In this document: positions 27,036 through 35,329 of the stretch, piece by piece | Position numbering within the stretch: the first letter of the stretch is position 1 | Layout: every line of letters starts with the position of its first letter | Origin: HTCC2207 sp002685195 | GTDB taxonomy: Bacteria > Pseudomonadota > Gammaproteobacteria > Pseudomonadales > Porticoccaceae | Reading direction: 5' to 3' | DNA length: 64,000 nucleotides | Assembly (NCBI GenBank): GCA_051201675.1 | Contig: CP179212.1 | Coordinates: 1,302,001 to 1,366,000 of the forward strand | Made by a program: the position numbers and the translations under genes | Notes under the pieces: generated by a model | Databases searched by the model: none | Seen by the model: the letters and a program-made list of their open reading frames with translations, nothing else | What the model was told of the DNA's origin: nothing

Positions 27036-27728
27036 ATGAAAAATTTACTAATTATTTTGGCGCTCATCAGTCTTACTTTTTCGGCTACAGCTGCTCATCA
27101 CGAAGAGGGAGAGGCAAGCCCGAAGGTAAAGGGAAATAACTTTGCTTATCTCTCTTCATATACTATTCCTGCAGGCAGTAACCCAGCTACCTTAGCTAAG
27201 AGCCTTAAAAAATCTATAGCATCTCTTGAAAGCAGTGGCTTTAATAACTGTGGCCTACTAAGGCATCAATTTGGTGGGGATCGAGCATTTTATACTTATT
27301 GTTATTTTGATAGCTGGGAGCATTTTGGCGAAATCAACGATACTGATGAACCTGCTGGAAGAGAAGCTAGGCAACTTCATGGCAATCATAGTGACCATTT
27401 AGTGGCGATGGTTGAAACAAATCTCACAAAACTGACGCCTTATGTAGTTATGGCCCGTTATACCTTTGGCCCTTATCTTACTGATAACGAAAAAAGAGCG
27501 AATGCGTCAACCATCTTTAGTGCTTATGACTCTGCATTTGGCGGGTGCAATATGATGGAACATTTCTGGGGCCCTGAGCAGGCCTGGTATTTCGTCTGTG
27601 GGTATGACAGTTATGCTGATTTTGGAGCCAAAGTCGCCGCTGTTTCTGTCATTCATGAGAATGAACTAGCCGATATGAAATTGGACGTGTTAGAGCACTC
27701 AGATGAGTTAATGATTAGAATTAAGTAG
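27036..27728 (+). CDS. Exported two-repeat protein of unknown function
   Basis: 230 residues with a signal peptide (about 1-19, cut before AHHEEG). The mature part is an internal duplication: residues 33-125 and 132-230 each have a first beta strand (AYLSSYTI / VVMARYTF), a helix, a Gly/Asn-Cys segment (NNCGLLRHQFGG / GGCNMMEHFWGP), an aromatic strand (AFYTYCYFDS / AWYFVCGYDS) and a final helix. This is what two fused ferredoxin-like barrels would look like. Cys pairs in each half could form disulfides in the periplasm. Confidence 0.7.
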   Translation: MKNLLIILALISLTFSATAAHHEEGEASPKVKGNNFAYLSSYTIPAGSNPATLAKSLKKSIASLESSGFNNCGLLRHQFGGDRAFYTYCYFDSWEHFGEINDTDEPAGREARQLHGNHSDHLVAMVETNLTKLTPYVVMARYTFGPYLTDNEKRANASTIFSAYDSAFGGCNMMEHFWGPEQAWYFVCGYDSYADFGAKVAAVSVIHENELADMKLDVLEHSDELMIRIK

Positions 27729-27740
27729 TAAGCCTACAAA

Positions 27741-27767
27741 AAAGCCCTTTTCCTAAAGGGCTTTTTT
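27741..27767 (+). terminator. Intrinsic terminator after the exported-protein pair
   Basis: AAAGCCCTTT and AAAGGGCTTT form a perfect stem around TCCT, followed by T residues. It ends the 26542-27728 operon and lies only 32 bases before the next start codon. Confidence 0.92.
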
Positions 27768-27798
27768 TCATCTAATAAATTGGGCCGCTATTGCCAGC

Positions 27799-28308
27799 AT
27801 GGCCTTTAACGATAATCCAAATGTTACCTGGACGGGAAATTCAGGCACGGTAGCAGAAAACGGATGCTCATTTAGATTCCACGACGCTGGTACTATCGCT
27901 CGTGGTGGTACCTTAGATGCAGACTGGATAACATCACGACTGTCTACTCTTCAAGTGCGCTCTCGAGGTCAAGCTAACATCGTAATGACCTCAGACAATA
28001 AGCTGCGACTAGCCAGTGATAATTCTGACACGGGAATTGTAGCTACAGTTGATTATGCCAACGGCGGACAGAACTCAAGAGTCCTTACTCAGAGTGGCGG
28101 TACAGCGTCAGTCACATCGGGTTCTCTCTCGGTTACAGGCACTACCAGTACAGCAGCAGCGCTAACTACGTTCCATGCGGGTGGCTCTGCAAGTATGACA
28201 ATGGAGGGCATGGATGGTGATGCAGGCCGTCAAGCCGCATTAGATAGACTTGCTAACGATACTGAATATCTGATTAACCATACTGTGACTTGCACTCAAA
28301 CAAACTAG
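27799..28308 (+). CDS. Ser/Thr/Gly-rich protein of unknown function, probably 5'-truncated
   Basis: 169 residues from ATG 27799. Composition is Thr/Ser/Gly/Asn-rich with beta-strand character (VTWTGNSGTVAENGCSF, SVTSGSLSVTGTTSTAAA), typical of secreted or surface proteins, yet there is no signal peptide. In frame upstream the sequence WAAIAS resembles the end of a signal peptide (cleavage before MAFNDN), but a stop codon inside the preceding terminator stem closes the frame and no start codon is available. The gene looks decapitated or is served by an unusual start. Confidence 0.5.
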   Translation: MAFNDNPNVTWTGNSGTVAENGCSFRFHDAGTIARGGTLDADWITSRLSTLQVRSRGQANIVMTSDNKLRLASDNSDTGIVATVDYANGGQNSRVLTQSGGTASVTSGSLSVTGTTSTAAALTTFHAGGSASMTMEGMDGDAGRQAALDRLANDTEYLINHTVTCTQTN

Positions 28309-28338
28309 ATGTTCTGTGAGTTTGATGTTCTGTGAGTT
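28308..28338 (+). repeat. 15-base direct repeat
   Basis: GATGTTCTGTGAGTT occurs at 28308-28322 and 28324-28338, overlapping the stop codon region of the preceding gene. Purpose unknown; probably a slippage duplication. Confidence 0.85.
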
Positions 28339-28351
28339 ATAATCTTGTGAC

Positions 28352-28378
28352 AGCTCTCCCCCTGCCTTAGAGGGGGGG
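28352..28378. repeat. G/C-rich hairpin upstream of the membrane protein gene
   Basis: CTCTCCCCCTGCC/TTAGAGGGGGGG forms a strong C/G stem with no T run on the plus strand. A similar C/G hairpin (CTCCCC...GGGGGAG) follows the gene at about 29397-29421. It might affect expression of the gene starting at 28400. Confidence 0.5.
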
Positions 28379-28399
28379 TAACTAAAAAGAGAAAGGCTG

Positions 28400-29365
28400 A
28401 TGGGCGTATCAAAATACCTTAAAGATAGGACTTTTTTAGTCGGATTGTCTGTTTGGCTGGTAGCCACAGTAAGCTATTTCCTCTTTGCTTCAATGGACTA
28501 TCCCTTATCTCCTATTGCAGTTGATGGTCTTGGGAGCATGCTCACATTTTACATTCCTGTCGTGCTTCTTACGGTATTCCTTTTACTTTACTTAACCAGA
28601 AAAAGGCCTCCGGTTAAGTGGAATGAGCTTTATGCGGTTGACAAGAAAACTGCCAAGAAAGAAGCCTGGTTATCAGTAGGATATCTGTTTGTAACTCAGC
28701 TAATTTTGGGGTTCGGATTTAATATAGGTCTCCACTTCCCAGGAACTGATGTTTATTCTACTGGGAGTCACTCTCAAACCGACGTATGGATTTGGGCTCT
28801 AACCTATACGGTCGTCTATACCGTCGTGCCATTGATCTGGATGCGAAGCAGAGGATTCTCTTTGAGAAAGCTGTTCTCCTCCCTTCAGTGGATAAGAGAC
28901 CTGTGGATAATCGTTGCTTATTGGGCATTAGACTTTTTCGGTCCTATTCTTGCTGGAGCCACTGATTTCATGGGGTTAGCAGCCAGTCAATATGCTCAAG
29001 GGATTCCGCTAGGGATATTTATTAATGCTCTAGGGGCTGGATTGCCGGTCGTTGTGATGATGCACATGATCTTTATCCCCAGAGTTGCCGTTTTAGTTGA
29101 AAACAAGCTTACGGTCATCCTCTTGGGAGGTCTTTTCTACTCTGTATTTAGTCTATTTGATCAGGGCGTAGATTACAGCACTCTAGCTGTTGGGCTAACA
29201 TCCTTCACCTATGTTGTGATGACACAAACAATGGTAGGCATGGGCAAGGCAACTTTCACTGTGGTTACTGGCAACCCCTTCATACATTTCATAACCCTCC
29301 ACATCTTTAGCGCACGAGTACCGTTCGACACTCGAATGTTCGTTGAAATATTTAAGATTAAATAG
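28400..29365 (+). CDS. Polytopic membrane protein of unknown function
   Basis: 321 residues with about eight hydrophobic segments, starting near residues 12-32 (FLVGLSVWLVATVSYFLF). A conserved-looking region is NALGAGLPVVVMMHMIFIPR. C-terminal helices end in GNPFIHFITLHIF. The layout somewhat recalls CPBP-type intramembrane proteins but the diagnostic Glu-Glu-x-x-x-Arg motif is not present, so I leave it unassigned. RBS AGAAAGG. Confidence 0.7.
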   Translation: MGVSKYLKDRTFLVGLSVWLVATVSYFLFASMDYPLSPIAVDGLGSMLTFYIPVVLLTVFLLLYLTRKRPPVKWNELYAVDKKTAKKEAWLSVGYLFVTQLILGFGFNIGLHFPGTDVYSTGSHSQTDVWIWALTYTVVYTVVPLIWMRSRGFSLRKLFSSLQWIRDLWIIVAYWALDFFGPILAGATDFMGLAASQYAQGIPLGIFINALGAGLPVVVMMHMIFIPRVAVLVENKLTVILLGGLFYSVFSLFDQGVDYSTLAVGLTSFTYVVMTQTMVGMGKATFTVVTGNPFIHFITLHIFSARVPFDTRMFVEIFKIK

Positions 29366-29396
29366 AATCGGCTTAACGATATTTTTGAATAGTAAC

Positions 29397-29421
29397 CTCC
29401 CCTCCTTTCTAGGGGGGGAGC
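29397..29421. repeat. G/C-rich hairpin downstream of the membrane protein gene
   Basis: CTCCCCTCC...GGGGGGAG. Strong stem, sibling of the one at 28352-28378; without a T run it is not a typical terminator. Confidence 0.45.
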
Positions 29422-29504
29422 ACCCAGAAAGATAATATATCGAGCTGGTTTACAGCCATTTATAAAAAAGAAATTTCACGATTTTTTGTTCTAAATGCTA
29501 GCTA

Positions 29505-30560
29505 TTATTCGTCATGACCGAGCTCAAGACCGACCGCGTTAGCCCGCAGCCGCCATAGCTCTCTAGCACGTTCTTGCATATCAATATGACTATCTGACTC
29601 GTCAACAATTTCCATACCTAACATGGTTTCTACTAGGTCTTCCATTGTAGCGATCCCAAGAGGATCACCGTACTCACTCACAACCAAGCATATCGAAACC
29701 CGCTCATTAACCATAGTTTGCATCAGTTCAGGCAAAGCTTTTGCCTCTAAAGCACTCAATAGTTCCCGCTTAAGACTGTCAAGTCTAGTATCTACACGAC
29801 CTTCGGCGACCTCTTTGTATATATCGTCTTTACGGACAAAGCCAACAATATCATCATTATTGCTGTTATAAATTGGAATTCTTGAAAATCTCAAGGATGG
29901 ATCACTAGGAAGAATATCTCCTACTCGAATAGCCGCAGACAATGTGGCCATGACTGTTCGGGGTGTCATCACGTCTCTTGCAGTCAACCCTCTGAAAGCC
30001 AATAGCGTATTTATCGCACGTGCCTCATCTGCATTGATAACCCCTTCTCTGCGACCCATGTTGGCCAACATATGGAAGTCATCCCTTGATACTGTGGGAG
30101 CCTCACTCTTAGGAGCCATCCAGCCTGTTAATATCTTCGCCATCACCACTAAGGGGTACATCAAAAATTGAACCCACCAAAGAATATAACCACAGATTGG
30201 CGCTAATTGACGCCAATATCTAGCGCCAAGTGTTTTAGGGATAATCTCTGAAAATACAAGTATCAACAATGTTAGAACAGCAGAGATTATTCCGAAGTAT
30301 AACTCTCCAAATAACTTGGTCGCTTGAGCCCCAGCACCAGCAGCACCAATAGTATGAGCTATTGTATTCAACGATAGGATTGCAGCTAAAGGTTTATCGA
30401 TATCTGATTTAAAATTGCGCCACAACAAACCCAGTTTTGGTCGTTTATTCTCTAGGCTCTCCAAGAATGTTGGAGTAAGTGACAATAACGTTGCCTCTAA
30501 CAACGAGCACAAAAAAGAAACCGACAGCGCCAAACCAATATAAATCGCCAACAAACCCAT
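29505..30560 (-). CDS. CNNM/CorC-like membrane protein (DUF21 and CBS domains)
   Basis: 351 residues. Residues 1-150 hold the DUF21/CNNM transmembrane domain (SFLCSLLEATLLSLTPTFLE, IVFSEIIPKTLGARY-like sequence), followed by two CBS domains: DVMTPRTVMATL near residue 195 and the second with SEYGDPLGIATMEDLVETML. Proteins of this type are implicated in magnesium/cobalt transport or its control, located in the inner membrane. It lacks a CorC_HlyC domain. The function is inferred only from family. Confidence 0.85.
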   Translation of the reverse strand: MGLLAIYIGLALSVSFLCSLLEATLLSLTPTFLESLENKRPKLGLLWRNFKSDIDKPLAAILSLNTIAHTIGAAGAGAQATKLFGELYFGIISAVLTLLILVFSEIIPKTLGARYWRQLAPICGYILWWVQFLMYPLVVMAKILTGWMAPKSEAPTVSRDDFHMLANMGRREGVINADEARAINTLLAFRGLTARDVMTPRTVMATLSAAIRVGDILPSDPSLRFSRIPIYNSNNDDIVGFVRKDDIYKEVAEGRVDTRLDSLKRELLSALEAKALPELMQTMVNERVSICLVVSEYGDPLGIATMEDLVETMLGMEIVDESDSHIDMQERARELWRLRANAVGLELGHDE

Positions 30561-30705
30561 TTACATACCTCCCTAGTAACTACGCTCTAGCAATTTACTG
30601 ATATTCAATTGTAATTTAGTTTGATTGGATAGAAAAATGTATTCAAATGGTTTAATGATTCGAATCAAGCAGGAGGCCTTCACAAATAGCTCTTTTACCC
30701 TTGAG

Positions 30706-31809
30706 CTAATATTTCTTCACCGAACTAATAGGCTTCTTAGTCGCCACTGAACCAGCTTGTGGTGAGTCTCCTTTTTTTACCATTTTGTACCAGTCATTAA
30801 ATGGCCCCAACGTGTTTTGCAAGTAGGTACGGTGCTCTGACTGTGTTTTGGGTCCAATACCCCAGGGAGTGTATTCGTCCGTAACGGGGATATACAGCGT
30901 TCCAAACAGCCTGTCCCAAATACTAGTCACCGCTGCAAAGTTTTTATCCCAGTGGGGTTCTAGGTAACTGTGGTGTATGTGGTGCATCGCTGGACTATGA
31001 AGCCATAGGGAAAGCCAACGCGGATAATTGAATTGGACATGGTAATGGCGAAAAGAGCCATTAAATCCAAAGAGTAGTGAAAAGAAACCTATATTAAAAA
31101 GGGTCGCAGCTGTTATGCCTCCGCCAAACAACCAAGTAAACACTCCACCAACAAGCCCGTAACTAAGAGCACTTCCAGCTGCCCAGATAGGGCCGGCTAA
31201 AAAGTGCTCTCTGTAGCGTGTAAGAGGGGTTAATACTTCAGCTGAATGGTGCACCTTATGAACTGCCCAAAGTGCCGGCACTCTATGCATTGTGTAATGA
31301 ATAATAAAAAAAACGAAGTCGTAACAAAGCAGAGTAACCAAGCTGTATAAAAGCATCCAACCATAAGTGATCTCTAGCCCCAGCGGTGCTCCAACAGCCC
31401 ATTGTAGGCTAGATATCATCGCAACCTCGGCGCTTGGACCTACAGTCGCCATTAAACCAACGAACCAAAGTGGTCTTAGTACTCTCTCGGTAACCCATAG
31501 CCAGATGTCTACTCGAGCTGAAATGTGAGTATAAATGTCCCTCGGGAATAAAAACTTCAGTAAAGGTGCTGGTCGCTCTCTCCCATCCGCCCCTCGAGAA
31601 CCATGGCCCTTTCTAGCCAGCCAAATAAAGACGGCAAGAATTAAGGTCACAGCGAGAAACTGCCAATGTAGATCTCTAGGAAGGTTGCTCGCTATTATTT
31701 GCCATATAAAACCACCAATTTCTTGACTAGTTTCACTTAATGGCCCCAGCAACTCGTTCATAAGGGCTTCAGCAGGCTCTTCAATCTCAAGTTGATCATC
31801 TAGTGCCAT
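30706..31809 (-). CDS. Sterol desaturase/fatty acid hydroxylase family protein
   Basis: 367 residues, multi-helix, of PF04116. The histidine clusters of this non-heme di-iron family are present: HYTMH and HKVHH (as HYTMHRVPALWAVHKVHHS) and HHIHHS later, with others expected. Members hydroxylate or desaturate lipids. Substrate unknown. It is divergent from the PP2C gene, and an HMG-CoA reductase lies about 2 kb away. Confidence 0.85.
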   Translation of the reverse strand: MALDDQLEIEEPAEALMNELLGPLSETSQEIGGFIWQIIASNLPRDLHWQFLAVTLILAVFIWLARKGHGSRGADGRERPAPLLKFLFPRDIYTHISARVDIWLWVTERVLRPLWFVGLMATVGPSAEVAMISSLQWAVGAPLGLEITYGWMLLYSLVTLLCYDFVFFIIHYTMHRVPALWAVHKVHHSAEVLTPLTRYREHFLAGPIWAAGSALSYGLVGGVFTWLFGGGITAATLFNIGFFSLLFGFNGSFRHYHVQFNYPRWLSLWLHSPAMHHIHHSYLEPHWDKNFAAVTSIWDRLFGTLYIPVTDEYTPWGIGPKTQSEHRTYLQNTLGPFNDWYKMVKKGDSPQAGSVATKKPISSVKKY

Positions 31810-31984
31810 TGCGCAGAGGGCCTTGGTGGTTGGGGTTTTAGTAGGTAACCTTTTTAGTCGAATTATTTAAGCAATATCAGCTATCCGCTGTCAATCTTCT
31901 AATCGAACAGCTTATTAGCCTCTAATTTTGCCAATTTCAGTGCATCTGGTGAATTTTATCGAGTTAATCGGTAAACTGGTTTCC

Positions 31985-32722
31985 ATGCCGACATCTTCTG
32001 ACATTCAATTTTTCTCCTGCAGCGATCCCGGCAAAGTTCGACGTAATAATGAAGATTTCCTTAAGATTGATTCAACCTTGCAAATAGCAGCTGTCGCAGA
32101 TGGTATGGGTGGTAACGATTATGGTGAAGTTGCCAGTCAACTGGCGGTTGACGCTTGTATAGAATATCTGCGCCAGACCAGCGAAGAAGTATTAAATAAG
32201 TATCCTTGCCGTGAGTTAGGCAATGCTATTAAGTATGCTAACGAGACAATCATTACTATTCAGAGAAACGAAGAAAAGTATCGCTCTATGGGGACAACCC
32301 TGACCTGTCTATGGGTTACAGATGATCAACTGCATTACTCTTGGGTGGGCGATTCTAGAATTTACTTGATCAGAAGCTCAGATAAGACCATTAAACAGCT
32401 AACCACTGATCACACACTAGATAGAGACAAAATTGATGCGGCCTTAGCACCTGATTTATATCGTCGAGCGCCCAGTATACTGACTCAAAAAATCGGCAGT
32501 ATATTATTAATTAAGCCAGATTCTGACAGCACACAAATCGCCCCCGGTGATATTGTCCTCGCCTGCACTGATGGACTCTCTGACAAAGTTAGTGATGAGT
32601 TAATGCTGGATTACGCAATCGGCTTTAAACATAGCCTAAATGAGTACGGTGAAAAATTACTGGACAGAGCGCTGGATTGTGGGGGTCAGGACAACATTTC
32701 TTTCATTCTGGCTAGACTTTAA
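31985..32722 (+). CDS. PP2C-type serine/threonine protein phosphatase
   Basis: 245 residues from ATG 31985. An upstream TTG at 31928 would add 19 hydrophobic-poor residues that do not belong to the domain. PP2C motifs: NNEDFLKID, VADGMGGNDYG (Asp39, metal), TCLWVTDDQLHYSWVGDSR and ACTDGLSDKV, and DNISFILA at the end. It is soluble and cytosolic, convergent with a Ser/Thr kinase 11 bases away; the two form an opposing pair. Confidence 0.88.
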   Translation: MPTSSDIQFFSCSDPGKVRRNNEDFLKIDSTLQIAAVADGMGGNDYGEVASQLAVDACIEYLRQTSEEVLNKYPCRELGNAIKYANETIITIQRNEEKYRSMGTTLTCLWVTDDQLHYSWVGDSRIYLIRSSDKTIKQLTTDHTLDRDKIDAALAPDLYRRAPSILTQKIGSILLIKPDSDSTQIAPGDIVLACTDGLSDKVSDELMLDYAIGFKHSLNEYGEKLLDRALDCGGQDNISFILARL

Positions 32723-32733
32723 ATTTAGTCTAC

Positions 32734-33686
32734 TTATACCCCTAAACCCTCTTTAAGTAGGCGTATTAGCTCACCAACGCTCTGCATTCGTTTGTTTGCA
32801 TCTTTGGCCAAGCACTGCATAACAATGTCATCTAAAACCTGTGATATAGGCGTCGTGGATATTTCTGATGGGATGAGTGGAATATCATGTAGCGTGCTTG
32901 CCTTTATCTTATCCATAGTATCACCCAAGCTTGGCTTAACTCCGGTTAAAGCCTCATAAAGCACAACACCAAGACTGTAAATATCCGTTCTGCCATCTAT
33001 GTCGGGAGCCTTTTTAATTTGCTCCGGGGACATATATGCAATCGTTCCCTGCAGCTTTTGAAAGCCAGTCATTGTTGGATCTTCCGTTAGAGATTCGGAT
33101 GACATCTCGTCTATATCCGACGGTGCGCCCTCCTCGCTTCTTACCTTTGCCAAACCCCAATCTAATAACAGGACTTCACCAAAAGGGCCTACAAGGATGT
33201 TTTCGGGTTTAACATCTCGGTGGACAACGCCGTGAGTATGCGCGTATTGCAGAGCATGACCTACTTGAATAATGATATTAACGAGCTGTGTCACATCATA
33301 GCGTTCTCGATAATCGATAATTTCTCGAAACGTATAGCCGTGGACTAGCTTCATGGTGAAATAGCAGTTCCCATGATGATCGCGGCCGACTTCATAAGTA
33401 GGCATAGTATTAGGGTGCTGCAACATTGCAGAGACACGTGCCTCACGCAGCAGCCTTTTTGTTCAATGGGATCGTTGGCAAATTCAGGCAATAAGGATTT
33501 ATGACAAACTACTCGACCAAGATGTAAATCTTTGCACGATTGAATAAGAGATTTGCCACCCTTAGCTATGGTTTTAAAATAGGCATAGCGCAGGCTGGGA
33601 TGTAAACTTTTCGCCAAATCTTTGTCAGTCTGCTCTAAATAGAGTTTAGGGTAATCAGCTTGTCTAAACTTTGGGAATTCGCTCAT
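32734..33686 (-). pseudogene. Hanks-type Ser/Thr protein kinase, frameshifted
   Basis: Two overlapping frames make one 317-residue kinase. The N-terminal part (33686 to about 33456) holds the Gly-loop-like KGGKSLIQ and invariant Lys in VVCHKSLLPEF; the C-terminal part (from 33455) continues LLREARVSAMLQHPN, HRDVKPENIL catalytic loop, DWGLAK (a DFG variant), SPEQIKKAPDIDGRTDIYSLG and the C-lobe. The join is at a run of five A on the coding strand (33456-33460 on plus, TTTTT); one more A restores the frame. The span is 953 bases, one short of a multiple of three. No extracellular domain is present. Confidence 0.88.
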
Positions 33687-33839
33687 ACGTAACTCAAATT
33701 GAAATCATAGTTTATAGATTGGGCTAAAGACCAACGTTCGTCAAATCGATCAGAGGTCTTGTTTGAAGTTATTGCCTAAATAGCGCACTGAGGGCGTGCG
33801 CTTTGTCTCTCTTAACTAGCTAAATAGCGCGCTAAAAAT

Positions 33840-33914
33840 TGGTGGGCTCGGCAGGAATCGAACCTGCATCTAAGACTTAGGAGGTCCCTATTCTATCCAT
33901 TGAACTACGAGCCC
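33840..33914 (-). tRNA. tRNA-Arg (anticodon CCT)
   Basis: 75 nucleotides with CCA. Acceptor GGGCTCG pairs with CGAGCCC; anticodon loop CTCCTAA with CCT; T arm GCAGGTTCGAATCCTGC. It reads AGG. A TATAATGGCGCC element lies just upstream on the minus strand (about 33922-33933). Confidence 0.96.
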
Positions 33915-33973
33915 AGAGGGGCGCCATTATAGTGAACTTACTCACAATTACTACAAAAGGCACGCTCAATCTA

Positions 33974-35140
33974 TTATCGATTCCGCCCCAGTGCGTCATG
34001 ACTAGTCACCCAGTCTCCAGCCAATACGGCACTCATTAAGGAGATTTCACCTGCCATTACTGTTGCACCAATAATTTCAGCTAGCTTGTTCACTTTACCG
34101 GCTCCGCTACACCCCATCATTTTGAGACATTCTTGCTGCGTGGGTAAACCCGTACCACCTCCATAGGTAGCCACAATTAACGAGGGTATGGTAATCGACA
34201 AATAATAATTTCCGTTGTGATCTAGGTCTGCATAAACGATAGCCGCTGAGGATTCGGCAACATTAGCAACATCTTGCCCTGTGGCAATAAAGGTAGCAGT
34301 AATACCATTTGCAGAATGCGCTCCAGTATTTATAGAACCAGCAAGTAAAGAGCCAACCTGATTTACAGAACGGGCCTTATACAAAGCTTCAGCGGTTGTG
34401 CCCATTACTTTTTCAAGTAAGCCGCTGGGAATTGTTATCTCAGCGATAACACGCTTTCCTCTTGTATGCAGAGTATTAAGCTGTGAATGCTTCTTATCCG
34501 TGTCCATGGCGCCTGAGAGGGTATAACGCTCAATTCCTGGGTAATTAGCTTTAATCCATTCACAGGCCACAAAAGTGGCTTTACCAACCATATTCTGCCC
34601 TGCCGCATCACCTGTGGTGTAATTAAAGCGCAAGTAGCGCATACGAGCAGCTGCAAACTGTTGAATATTGCGCAGTTTCCCGGAGGAAGTTGTTGTCTCC
34701 GCTTGAGTTGCTATCTGGTCGAAATTTTCTTCTACCCAAACTCCAAAATCACGTGCCTCTCTGGCATCTTTAAAAATAAAGACAGGAGCTCTTTGCATGG
34801 CGTCATCTACTACTGAAACTGTAACTCCGCCAGCTTCTCGCAGTAGGCGCGCTCCTCGGTTGTAACTTGCAACCAACGTACCCTCGCTGGTCGCCATAGG
34901 AACATAGAATTCGCCTTGAGCATGCTCACCGTTCACAAGTAAAGGACCCATCAGGCCCATAGGTATCTGAGCTACCCCAAAAAAGTTTTCAATATTTCCC
35001 GCGGTTGAGCCAGGATCGACAGAATAATGACCAATATGATCTAAAGGCGTCGACGTCTTTCCAGAGATAAATTCTCTCCTTCTGCCCGCCATTGTCTCCG
35101 TGTAGTCGTTGCTATTATCTCTCGGTATTTTATCTGACAT
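33974..35140 (-). CDS. Hydroxymethylglutaryl-CoA reductase (class I-like)
   Basis: 388 residues. Catalytic elements of HMG-CoA reductase are all visible: Glu86 in PMATSEGTLVAS, Lys216/217 in DTDKKHS, Asp290 in FIATGQDVANVAESS, and the C-terminal His381 in GDWVTSHDALG. Also IPMGLMGPL and GGGTGLPTQQECL. These motif forms (GQD, ES dipeptide, GGGTGLPTQ) resemble class I (NADPH-type) enzymes. It makes mevalonate. No other mevalonate-pathway gene is in the window; most gammaproteobacteria use the MEP pathway instead. Monocistronic, adjacent to tRNA-Arg. Confidence 0.9.
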   Translation of the reverse strand: MSDKIPRDNSNDYTETMAGRRREFISGKTSTPLDHIGHYSVDPGSTAGNIENFFGVAQIPMGLMGPLLVNGEHAQGEFYVPMATSEGTLVASYNRGARLLREAGGVTVSVVDDAMQRAPVFIFKDAREARDFGVWVEENFDQIATQAETTTSSGKLRNIQQFAAARMRYLRFNYTTGDAAGQNMVGKATFVACEWIKANYPGIERYTLSGAMDTDKKHSQLNTLHTRGKRVIAEITIPSGLLEKVMGTTAEALYKARSVNQVGSLLAGSINTGAHSANGITATFIATGQDVANVAESSAAIVYADLDHNGNYYLSITIPSLIVATYGGGTGLPTQQECLKMMGCSGAGKVNKLAEIIGATVMAGEISLMSAVLAGDWVTSHDALGRNR

Positions 35141-35329
35141 TATCTGCCTCTATTTTGGATTATTTTGAGCTAGTTGAATTTGGGCTAGGGTTCCCGACAA
35201 AGACCACGAAAGCGCGATAAGCCAGCGTCCATACCAACCACGACGTGAGACTTTAGGTCATTGATGTTTTCCTGTCAATCGCACTAGATATGGAGGCTCA
35301 AAAGGTAATTTTCCGGTACAATTATCCCT

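Noticed and set aside
28400..29365. Membrane protein as a CPBP (Abi) protease
   Set aside because: The Glu-Glu-x-x-x-Arg motif and later His motifs are not present.
33440..33470. Programmed -1 frameshift as the explanation for the kinase
   Set aside because: The codons at the site (CAA AAA GGC) do not form a good two-tRNA slippery heptamer and no clear downstream structure was seen; an indel is more likely, though not excluded.
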